Shown: positions 39,212 to 48,751 of the stretch, piece after piece
Position numbering within the stretch: the stretch's first letter is position 1
How the letters are laid out: every line of letters starts with the position of its first letter
Assembly: GCA_951799425.1 (NCBI GenBank)
Contig: OX637405.1
Span: 24,779,635-24,843,634 of the forward strand
Reading direction: 5' to 3'
Source: Ilex aquifolium
Lineage: Eukaryota > Streptophyta > Magnoliopsida > Aquifoliales > Aquifoliaceae
DNA length: 64,000 nucleotides
Position numbers and translations under genes: made by a program
Notes under the pieces: model-generated
Database searches by the model: none
Seen by the model: the letters and a program-made list of their open reading frames with translations, nothing else
What the model was told of the DNA's origin: nothing

Positions 39212-40730
39212 ATGTTAGTGCTCTCTTGGAACTGTCAGGGAGTGGGACAACCCCGGACAGTTTGTACATTGCGAGGGCTAATCAACACCCATCGTCCAGA
39301 CATAGTCTTCTTGATGGAAACTGAAAATAAAATAAGGAAAGGTATCCAAATAGCGAGTATGTGGACACTATTGTTTATCTAGTGGATTGGCTCTTTAGAG
39401 TGGTGATTCAATCAAAGGATAGCAACATGATCTACACAAGTTGTTCGTCTCAGAAACATAGGCTGGTATGGCTAACCTCCTTTGTTTATGCAGACCCCAA
39501 ATATGAAAAACGATAGAAGGTATGTCAAGCCCTCAGAAACATTGCCCATAATATGACAGGAGCTTGGTTAATTGCTGGGGATTTTAATATTGTTAATTCA
39601 GTTTGGGAAAAGAAAGGTGGGAGGGTGAAAAATTCAAGGCAAATTGAAGAAATGCAGCAGCTAGTCACGGACTATGGAGTGATGGAGATGGATTTTAAAG
39701 GTCTGAGTTTCACTTGGTGCAACAATAGGCCTAGTGTTGGAAACGTACAAGAAAGGTTGGATAGAGTTCTAGCTAATCCTCACTGGAGAATCATTTTCCC
39801 AAATGTACAGGTCTTTCATGAGTCAATATTTGGGTCGGATCACTGCCCTTTACTCATTAATTTTGGACGTAAACAAAAGAAGGTGCCTTACCAGTTCAAA
39901 TTGGAGGCAATCTGGCTTGAATCAGAATAGTGCGAGGAAAGGCTTAAGAAGAGTTTGGAAGAGGAAATTCAAAACCAGGGCATCCAAAAGAAGTTGGAAA
40001 TCTGTAGCACGAATTTGGCGCAAAGGAGCAGGCAACAGTTTGGTAATAATAAGAAAGCAATAGCAAGGCTTCAAGAGGCTTTACTCAGAATCCAAATAAA
40101 GTAGCCAACCAAGGAAAATTTTCAAGTAGAGAATGAAATTAAAGCCAATCTGGATGCAGCAATGCAAAGGGAGGAGGCGTATTGGCTTATGCGATTGAGG
40201 ATTTATTGGTTGGGGACAGGAGACAAGAATACAAAGTTCTTCAATATGCCAGCAATTCAGAGGAGGCAAAGAAACTAGATTCTCAAAATCAAGAGGAAGA
40301 GGGCGAGTGGTTGGAGAAAGAAGATGAAATAAACGATCATGTCAAGAACTATTTTCAAAAACTTTTCAAAACTATGGGACGGAGGAACCTCACAGATCCA
40401 CTGGATGTGATTCCTTCACTGGTGTCTGACAGAATGAACAATAGGCTCCTGCAACTGATAACAGACCAAGAGGTGCATAAAGCAGCCTTTCAACTGGAAT
40501 CCCTCAAATCCCCAGGCTCCGACAAATTCCAAGGTATCTTCTATAAAAAAATTCTGGCATTTAGTTGGTCAAGAGGTTTGTGATATGGTTAAAAGATTTT
40601 TCATAGATGCTCATTTTCCCCCAAGAATGAACCATACACATATTATACTAATCCCAAAAGAGAAGGCCCATGAAAATATGAAACAATTTCGCCCGATCGC
40701 TTTATGTAATTTTATCTATAAGATTATTTC
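39212..40730 (+). pseudogene. LINE ORF2 part 1: endonuclease and start of reverse transcriptase
   Basis: The start at 39212 gives MLVLSWNCQG, the usual first motif of plant L1 ORF2 endonucleases. A frameshift follows before 39553, from where AGDFNIV, FTWCNN and GSDHCPL supply the later endonuclease motifs (39553-39880). Linker and RT fingers follow in other frames: SLKSPGSDKF at 40498 and FRPIALCNFIYKIIS at 40686-40730, where the gypsy element interrupts it. Upstream, 39030-39210 holds the C-terminal end of ORF1. Several frameshifts make it inactive. Confidence 0.8.
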
Positions 40731-41446
40731 TGATGGTGTAAATCTACGTGAATGAGCTATGGAACCGAATGGTTCATTATGGACGGTCTGCGTGGATTTA
40801 AGTGTTGTATCTGAGCTGCAAGGCTCGTTCTTGATAATGTAGATTGATGGTTAGGGGGTTCGGGGAAAGGGTTGATAGCACGGCGGAAGTATAGTGGTTC
40901 ACCGGCCTGAGCTCGGCTAGTCCACTCTGCAATGGAGTCAGATGGCTCCTCTCTTTCTTATTGATCAAGTTTTGCGTATTACCGTAGGATACACAGGGTA
41001 TTAGGGTTTCTCCTCCTCTCTCTTGTTAGGGCTTGCCCTCCCTTTTTATAGCCTCATGCTTACCTCTAATTCGAAATTATTTCCTTTATTGAAGGGATCG
41101 TGCCCTATCTTCATCTATAACCCTGGAGTTATTTAAACTCCTTAAGGCAGGCTCCCACCGGCGAGATCCTTTCCTTATATCAAGGGATCCTCTCCTTAGC
41201 GTTAGGAGAGGATCCTGGTTAGTTACGGGTTTCATGCCTTGGATCGACTCAATTCCCCTTATTAAAGTATCTACTGTCATCTCGCTGTCCTCCTGTCGTT
41301 TCTCAATTCGTGTTCTCAGCGGGGAGCTCTAGTACCGGCCGGATGAGCTCAGACTATGGCCGGATGAGCTCTGCTTACCTTACCTGAGCTCCTGAGCTGA
41401 GCTCACTTTCTGAGCTCGTGTCTGGGGTTTATTTTAGGTATCATCA
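40731..41446 (-). repeat. 3' LTR of the gypsy element
   Basis: TGATGGTGTAAATC to GGTATCATCA on the plus strand, the same length as the copy at 53174. Carries GGCTATAAAAAGGG on the minus strand near 41040. Confidence 0.93.
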
Positions 41447-41460
41447 GTTGCCCCCCAACT
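41447..41460 (-). other. Polypurine tract
   Basis: Minus-strand AGTTGGGGGGCAAC abuts the 3' LTR, the primer site for plus-strand DNA synthesis. Confidence 0.8.
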
Positions 41461-41624
41461 CTTGCTCTAAGTTAGCTTAGGTAAGAGCTGAACTGCTTCT
41501 CAATCTGAGCTGGATCTACACGTGGTCTCCCTAGGCTTCTCACGTGGCTGAAGATTTTTGACGGTTTACAACAATCATGACTCTCCTCGATTCCCGCGCA
41601 TGTCTCAACCCACGTCCCCCAAGC

Positions 41625-41632
41625 TTTAAATA
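41625..41632 (+). promoter_or_regulatory. Possible TATA box for the first antisense gene
   Basis: TTTAAATA lies 180 bp inside the 3' LTR boundary, pointing towards the gene at 42096, followed by a CT-rich leader with a possible untranslated intron (donor CTAG/GTACGTG at 41836). Position and composition fit, but no start-site evidence is available. Confidence 0.4.
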
Positions 41633-42095
41633 CCCGAACGGCTATCTGAACCGCTTCTTCCACCGTTCAACTTCTTCTCTGTCTTCTAGCTTTCTGTCCT
41701 TGCGAATTCTTGGTTTTCTGTCTTCAGACTTTCTGATTCTCACTCTAAATCGGTTCCCCTGTGTTCGATTTGAAGACCCACAGTGCCACCCCTTCTGATT
41801 TGGCCCTTGGTTTGTTCGTTGCTCTTTTTCCACTAGGTACGTGCTTTCTGCCCCTTTCTTCATTCTGGATCCCTCGAGTTCGAGGTGGTTGTTGCGTTTT
41901 TAGTCCTTTAGGTTCTTTTATTTCTGGAATCGTGATTATTGCTTATCCCCTCTTCCTCGCTTCGTGGGCTGGAGTTCGATTGTGCACATACTCGCTGTTG
42001 GTAGCTATTGTGCTGACCCTAGGGTTATTAGGGAGAGTTTGATCAGTGTCCCCCCTCTTTATCGCTCCTTTAATCTTCCTTTTTCCTGCCCAATC

Positions 42096-44730
42096 ATGTC
42101 TGCCTCCTCCGGTGCTACTAGTTCCTCTGTCTCCTTACTGGGCAATAGGTCTGAGGACACTGATTTAGGAGACGTGGGTGACGAAATTGATAACTTTCCT
42201 GGTGTGGAGGCTGTAGAAACCGAGGTGGGTACCGAGGAGCCTCCCTCTACTTCTTCTCCCATGCCCCCCAGACCTGATAAAGGCAAAGTCAAGGTGAGTG
42301 GAGTCGGGGTTGAAGAGAAGACCTCATATTTGGGGTCGGCCTTCAGGCATGCCGAGTCTGTGGGCTACAGTAAAGAGGCCCCTGAGCTAATGAAGGCTTA
42401 TAAAGTTCGGTATGGTTTTCCTCCTGGGGTCGAACCCTGGTGCCCAGATAGATCCGTCTACTACGTAGAACAAATACGCAATAGGGTCTGTTTCTTCCTT
42501 GCCGCCTTTGACAACGGTCTTCGCTTTCCTCTGCACCCCTTTATTAAAGCTGTTCTGCAACATTTTCATGTGTGCCCTTCCCAGATTTCCCCCAACTTCT
42601 ATGGCGTCATGGTTGGTCTTCTAGTCATTTTTAAGAAGCATAAACTCGGGGTTCCTAGCATTTCTCTGCTTATGGAGCTCTTCAATGTCAAACTGACCTC
42701 CGCTGAAGGTTTTCTGTATATTTCCAAGCGGACTAAAGCTAAGAAAATTATTACTGACCTCCCCTCTTCTCACAAAGCGTGGAAAGAGCATTTCTTTTAC
42801 ATTGGGGGTACCAATTGGGAGTACAATCCTGCTGATAAGACAGATACTCTTGGTATCCCTACGGCTTGGACAGAACCAGACAACTTGGGTGAGTCTTCAC
42901 TTGAGTCGACTGAGCTCTGATCTGGAACTTATAGACCTCTTGCCTTTCTCTTATTTGCACACTTTCTTCTTTTCAGGTGGTCGCCCTGAGCTCAGCCTTG
43001 AAGATCAGAAGGTGCTAGTGAAGTTGGAGAAGATTAAGCCAGAGAGGTACGCCGACCTGATTGAGTCTCGAAATTTGGTGAGGCTAGGTCTGAGTCCTCC
43101 TGCGGTGATCCTAGCTATTCCATTATCTGTTTTAGGGGCTGAAGAAGGTAATTTCATTGTCACTTTCTTTCTCTTCCTTTTTCATCATCTTTCCTTCTCC
43201 TCCTCTTCTTTTTACTCCTCCTCGTTCTATTCAGACCTTCCAAGTCCTTCTACCATGAAGTCTACTCCAGAGGAGCTTCAGGCTAAGGTTGAGGAACTGT
43301 TGAAAGGAGGCAGATCTGGCAAGCGCAAGGCTCGGGTTAGCTCTGGGAGTGGTCCAAACATCCGGGCTAAAATCCCCAGGTTGGAGGTGCCTTCACCCCC
43401 CTCTGCTACCGAAGAACTGGTTCCCAATAAGGCACCGCCTTCCTCATCCAGCACCCCTCAAATTGCCGTTCCTCCTTCCCCTCCGGTGGCCCATCCTGGG
43501 TTGGTGCCTGCTCAAATGGGAGATCAGGCTTCCCCTTCCTCTTCTGAGGTTGAGAAAGCTTTGGGAGTCATCCCTGATCTCCAACCCAGAAAGTTCTCAT
43601 ACACTACTTCTGGGAAAGAGATAAAATCTGAGGGAGAAGACGAGGATTTTTTTGACAACATGGATCTTGCTGCAGGAGCTCTTTCTTCTATTTTTTCTGA
43701 GTCTGATGTCCTGAAGGCTGCTTCTATGCCCCTTGAGGAGTCCATCTCTTCAGCTCTTCAGGGAGCAGCTGCTGTAAGTGCTAGCATTTTCCCCCCTTTA
43801 CTTGTTTTTATTTGGTGATCTGGCGCAATTTACTGAACTTTATATTCTCAGGCTGCCCTCCATGCGAAAGGTCTGCTGCACCGGGTTCGGTCTCAAGAGA
43901 GCTCTTTCAAGGTTCTGAAAACGTATAAAGTCAAGGTTTCTGAATTATCCCTTGAGAACGAAAACCTCAGGGCTCAGAATGAAGACCTCAGGGCTCATGT
44001 GGAGAGCCTCAAAGAGCAAACGGTGAAGCAAGCCTCCGACCTCAAACACACATTAACTGTCAAGTTCAGAGCTGAGGAAGGGGAGAAAAAAGCTCGAGAT
44101 GAGCTAAGGCTAGTTAAGAAGGACCTGCAGCTTAAAGTTGAGGCATGGTCCAAAGCTAGCCAAGAGGCTTTTGATGCCAGGAAAGAGCTCATTCGGGTTA
44201 ACCAAGATTATCTTGCCCTCAACGAGGCAAACGGCAAGCTTTGCGAGGAGCTCGGACAGCAGAAAGATTTGGTCAAACAGAGGGATGACGAGATTGCCGA
44301 GCTAAGAGATGAGGCCACCACTTTATGGGCTACTGGATGTCTTGCCTTTAGGCGCAAAGCTATCCAAGCTTTCCCAGACCTTGACTTCAACTTCCCTATC
44401 CCTACCGAGGAAGAAATGGAAGAGTCTGGCTCTGATCATGAGGTGGATGTCTCGATCCCACCGGCTGCTTCCTTGAGTCAGGACACACCTGCCTCTGGGA
44501 CCTCTGGAGCTCTTATCGTGCGTCCCGAGCCCTCAACTGCGACTTCTGAGCTCCCCACTGTAGATCCTATTTTTCCTGCTGCTATATCGTTTTCAGCCGA
44601 CTTAGTAACTGAGGCTCTTGCTCAGGATCCGGACTCAATGGAAGTAGGGGCTCCAGGCATTTCTTCTGTTGCTGAGGGTTCATCTACCGAGCTGCGAGAT
44701 CCTTCGGCCACCCCTCCTCCAGGAACTTAG
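42096..44730 (+). CDS. Antisense accessory gene A of the gypsy element: exons 42096-42888, 42977-43147, 43235-43773, 43852-44730
   Basis: Splicing three GT-AG introns (88, 87 and 78 bp) gives 2382 bp, 793 residues, without a stop. The start MSASSGATSS was preferred over a longer in-frame start at 41964, whose extension looks like leader. The acidic N-terminus is followed by a domain at about residues 120-240 with GLRFPLHPFIKAVLQHF and CPSQISPNF. I read this as the 'putative gypsy type transposon' / plant mobile domain family (PF04195-like). A basic, proline/serine-rich linker follows (GKRKARV), a possible nuclear signal. A long coiled coil (about 510-640; LSLENENLRAQNEDLRAH) and an acidic, serine-rich tail end it. 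Function is unknown; such proteins accompany Tat-type elements. Gene B downstream is a shorter relative. Confidence 0.75.
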
Positions 44731-45640
44731 GATTTTTAGCTGTAATCTCTTTGTACTTTGAACTTGTGTTTTGGAATATAGACTTCATAGAGCATTTTCT
44801 GAATCTCGCCTTGAATTGTGATATGTAATGTGTTGTGATTTGAGACATGAGCTAGATGGTTTTGTTACAATTTTACTCTTCTGAATTTTCCTCTCTTTTT
44901 GCACTTCCCCCTTCCCCTTTTGCTTCGAGGGGTGCTGTGCACTTCTTGAAGCAAAATTTGATGAGTATAAAAGACTTGGTATTGCGTTCAAGGGCCTCTC
45001 TCTGAGCTACAGGGCTCGAGTTTGTGGACTTAGGACTTCTTGCTGAGCTAAAAGCTCACTCTGAAATGACAATTTTCTATCCCTTTACTTTTCTGATCTT
45101 TTACCTGAGTTTTCTTTTTCTTGTACTTCCCTTATCCCCCTTGCTTTGAGAAGTGTTCCCAACCTTCGTCAAGCAAAACCACGGACATCCTTAGCTGCTA
45201 AACTCTTTCGAGGAACTGAGGGACCCACCAGGAACTTTTCCCTTCTGGAGTGAACAGGGCTCTTGGAACTGTAGGTCTCAAAGACTTGCTACACAGGTGT
45301 TCAGCTTTTGACCGAGCTGAGCTCAAAACCCGAAGAATATTCTACTTGGGTGGGGCCATAATTTTCCTTCGGTTGTTTTGAGTGCAATAGGAGGGTTAAT
45401 CTTGGTTATTTCCATTTCCCGCCTTTTTCCCAACCGTTTTCCATAATCATAACCGTCTTCACTAATTAAGAAACTAAAGGGACAGTCGATATGCTTCTTG
45501 GTTTCCTAAAACTTACAGCCTTCTTTAAGTCTCCTCTAACCTGCTAAGCTTCTTTCTCCTTTGCCAAAAATACTCCTGAATTTCTTCTTGGATTCTTCTT
45601 GATTCTTCGTGGCCATCCTCTGCTTTCTTCGCAAGCTTCA
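44731..45640 (+). other. Spacer between the two antisense genes
   Basis: No gene. TTTGTACTTT occurs 20 bp after the stop, as it also does after gene B, perhaps a 3' end element. Two related segments at about 44897-44960 and 45115-45180 both run from a TTTTT/ACTTCCC start to (A)AGCAAAA; each holds a small hairpin-like pair TTGCTT...AAGCAA. Confidence 0.5.
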
Positions 45641-46731
45641 ATGGCTGCCCCCACTTCTACTCTGTTCCAAGAAAGGACTTCGTTCGGGATTGAATGGACG
45701 TGGCACCGTCGATACTTGATTCCTTCGACCATGGAACCTTCTGATTTAGCGGCCATTAAGAGGCGATTTTTCCCTGATCTTGACCTTTCTCTTAGGGTTC
45801 CTACTCCTGATGAGCCCTGCAGCTTCCTCTCGCGGGGGGAGGTTTGCTTTTTCGAAGGCGCCATGGACATGGGCTTGCGCCTCCCTATTCATCCCGCCAT
45901 AGGGCGTGTTCTTGCCTACTATGGCCTGTGCCCCTCTCGCCTTTCCCCACGAGGATGGGCCGCCATGGTTAGCTTCTTCCTGTTCTGCCGCCTACATGGT
46001 CTCGGCAGGTTCCCTTTTGTCTCTGAGTTTCTATACTTCTTCGAGATCGAAGAAGACGATGCCCCCTGTTTCAGCTTCTTCCATTGGACAAATTTCAAAT
46101 TACGGCCTTTGGTCTTCGGCTTCCCCTCCAATCCTGAAGGATGGTCCAGTCGCTTCTTTTTTGCTTCTGGGGAGTCCTGGCGGTCCCCTGAGGATCGTTG
46201 TCGTGAGGCTAGGATCCCACGGTCTTGGAAGAGCTTCTCTCGCATTGGTAAGTTCTAGCCGACCTTTCTTGTCTGTAAGTTTTTCTTAAATACATGTTCT
46301 TACTACACTCTGATTGTTCAGGTCCCCCTGAGCTAGATGTGCCAGAGATGGTGAGTACTGATAAGTTGCTGCTCGTCGAGCCTAGGTCTTATTCTGAGTT
46401 AATGACGAGTGCAAACCTTTATCTGCTTGGGGCTGAGGCCACTGAATACGAATTTTCCTTTGTCCCCAACCCTTCCTGGACCTCTTTCTCTGATTCTGAC
46501 GAGGAAGGGGATTCTGACGAGGATGGGGATGCTGGTGCCAGCTCGAAGAGGCGTAGGAGGGAGGGCTCTTTTTCCCCTGACTCTCTGTCCACTATCTTTC
46601 TCACTCCGGTAGGTCAGAAGCTTCTTGATTCTCTTTATAAGGCTCAGCAAGAAAGGGACGAGTTGAAGGAAGAGAATGCTCGTCTGAAGGAGGAAGTGGC
46701 TGAGCTGAAGTCCCAGCTTAAGAAGGACTAG
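45641..46731 (+). CDS. Antisense accessory gene B of the gypsy element: exons 45641-46247 and 46322-46731
   Basis: Splicing one 74-bp GT-AG intron yields 1017 bp, 338 residues, starting MAAPTSTLFQ; upstream in-frame codons lack an ATG. The central domain (about residues 60-145) has GLRLPIHPAIGRVLAYY and CPSRLSPRGW, matching gene A's GLRFPLHPFIKAVL and CPSQISPNF, so both belong to the same plant mobile/gypsy-type transposon family. After the intron come PPEL and SYSELMTSANLYLLG (gene A: RPEL and RYADLIESRNLVRLG), an acidic run (DSDEEGDSDEDGD), a basic patch (SKRRRREG) and a C-terminal coiled coil (ELKEENARLKEEVAELK). No stops. Role unknown; possibly DNA or nucleoprotein binding, inferred from the basic patch and coiled coil only. 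Confidence 0.75.
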
Positions 46732-47638
46732 GAGCTCTTCCCCTTTGTACTTTCTTCTTTACTTGAGTGACGCCAAGCTATGACTTTCCTTATATTTTTC
46801 TGAACACTTGTACTGTTGGATACTCTGAATACCAAATCTTTTATTTTTGAATATGCAATTCTTTATGAGCTGACGGGCTCGTTCCGAACTCTGTAAGGTT
46901 ATTTTAGCACGCTCTTCGTGTTCAGAACACGAACGTGAATGGAAAACAGAAGATCATGTTTTGCACTGCCCTTAGTTCCTGACTGATTCCATCGGTCGAA
47001 CCACGAACATTGATGGAAAACAGAAGATCATGTTTGCACTGACCTCAATTCCCAACTGATTTTGTAGCTAATCCCTGCTGTATCAAATATATTGGGGTCT
47101 TCGAGTACGTAGGCAGTGCACAAGGACCACTAGTCGTGGGGGAAAGACTGTTGGTGTCTCCAAGAAGAGACCAGCTTTGAATTCTATGAGCTTAGAGGCT
47201 TGTTGCTTGTGTACGGGCCGAAGAGCTCATCTTGTATTTTATAAGCTTATAAGCTTATCTTTTATTTATGAGCTGAAGAGCTCATCTTGTTCTTTATAAG
47301 CTTAGAAGCTTATCTTTTATTTATGAGCTGAAGAGCTCATCTTCTATTTTATAAGCTTAGAAGCTTATTTTTTATTTATGAGCTGAAGAGCTCATCTTAT
47401 ATTTTATAAGCTCAGAAGCTTATCTTTTATTTATGAGCTGAAGAGCTCATCTTATATTTTATAAGCTCAGAAGCTTATCTTTTATTTATGAGCTGAAGAG
47501 CTCATCTTGTATTTTATAAGCTTAGAAGCTTATCGTTAGCTGTAGAGCTTACTACACATTCCTTTACTTTGGGAATTATATAAGGGTGAATAAAAGACTC
47601 GTTTATTCTTATTAAAACAGCTCTACTACAAGTAACAC
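46732..47638. other. Noncoding region between gene B and integrase, with direct repeats
   Basis: Two copies of a 75-bp segment containing GGAAAACAGAAGATCATGTT (about 46915-46975 and 46990-47045) precede the 55-bp minisatellite. The two convergent transcripts (gene B and gag-pol) must end in this interval. Confidence 0.6.
47223..47540. repeat. 55-bp minisatellite made of two palindromes
   Basis: Six near-identical copies, starting at 47223, 47278 and so on. Each unit contains ATAAGCTTAGAAGCTTAT and ATGAGCTGAAGAGCTCAT, both able to form hairpins, separated by AT-rich spacers. Confidence 0.9.
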
Positions 47639-48751
47639 TTACTGAAAGAACTTCTTAAGGTGTTCGACATTCCAAGAGTGTGGTAGGTCCTTCCCCTCCT
47701 CTGTTTGCAACTCATAGTTCCCTAGTCTGATTACCCTTGATACGATATAGGGTAATTCCCAGTTGGGTCCCAATTTCCCATGCGTGGGATCCTTCCTTGC
47801 AAGCAGAAGCCTCCTAAGTACCAAGTCTCCAGCCTTGAAACTTCTGTACCTTACCTTCCTGTCGTAGTATCTTGCAGTTTTCCTTTGGTAAAGTCGGACA
47901 CGATGCAGAGCTCTTTCTCTCTTTTCATCCAGGAGATCGAGGTTTAATAAGAGAGACTCATCATTGTGTTCGGCATCTGCAAATTCCACCCTTGGTGATT
48001 GGAGCCCCACCTCAACAGGGGCTACTGCTTCGGTCCCAAAGGCCAAAGTGAAGGGGATTTCCTGAGTTGCTGACCTGACGGTGGTCCTGTAGGCCCACAA
48101 TACCTCAGGGATGTACTCCACCCACTTGCCTTTTAGGTTTTCTAATTTAGTCTTCAGAGCTGTCTTTATGGTTCTGATTGTGACCTCTGCTTGCCCATTG
48201 GATTGAGGGTGTGTAGGAGCTGAGAAATAGTTCTTTATCCCAAGCTCAGCACAAAAGCTCTTAAATTTTGAGTTGTCAAACTGCTTCCCATTGTCAGACA
48301 CGACTGCTCTGGGAACCCCAAATCTGCAAACTATCGATTTCCAAACGAAGTTTTGGACTTTTTGTTCGGTGATTGTTGCCAAAGGTTCGACCTCCGCCCA
48401 CTTGGTGAAGTAATCCACCCCTATAATAGCAAACTTGCATTGTCCCACACCGGTGGGAAGGGGTCCAAGAATATCCAAACCCCACTGTTGGAAGGGCCAG
48501 GGGCTCACCACCGAGGTTAGCAGCTCGGGTGGACAATGGGAAACATTGGCATGCTCCTGGCAAACCTTGCATTTTTTTACTAAATCGGTGGCGTCTTTGA
48601 GCATGGTTGGCCAATAATATCCTTGTCTTAGTACTTTTCCTGCCAAGGCCCGAGCTCCTATGTGATTGCCACATATCCCCTCATATACTTCTCTGAGTAT
48701 ATAGTTGGCACTTTCATCTCCCACGCACTTGAGGAGAGGCGTTGAGAACCC
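47639..48751 (-). CDS. Gypsy integrase
   Basis: Inserts the cDNA copy into the genome. The zinc-binding H-H-C-C region (HIGARALAGKVLRQGYYWP, then CKVCQEH) is followed by the D-D-E core: LDILGPLP, VVSDNGKQFD and HPQSNGQAEVTIR. It continues to a C-terminal GDLVLRR segment and ends LKKFFQ. It is in the same frame as the upstream RT and follows a UAG at 48752-48754, so it has no obvious start of its own; the first ATG-like option is inside the region. It is complete in length and motifs. Without readthrough of the UAG it would not be made. Confidence 0.9.
   Translation of the reverse strand, partial: GFSTPLLKCVGDESANYILREVYEGICGNHIGARALAGKVLRQGYYWPTMLKDATDLVKKCKVCQEHANVSHCPPELLTSVVSPWPFQQWGLDILGPLPTGVGQCKFAIIGVDYFTKWAEVEPLATITEQKVQNFVWKSIVCRFGVPRAVVSDNGKQFDNSKFKSFCAELGIKNYFSAPTHPQSNGQAEVTIRTIKTALKTKLENLKGKWVEYIPEVLWAYRTTVRSATQEIPFTLAFGTEAVAPVEVGLQSPRVEFADAEHNDESLLLNLDLLDEKRERALHRVRLYQRKTARYYDRKVRYRSFKAGDLVLRRLLLARKDPTHGKLGPNWELPYIVSRVIRLGNYELQTEEGKDLPHSWNVEHLKKFFQ

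Noticed and set aside
41086-41280. Short frame repeated in both gypsy LTRs (also 53529-53723)
   Set aside because: It appears twice only because the LTR is duplicated, lies in LTR leader sequence and has no motif.
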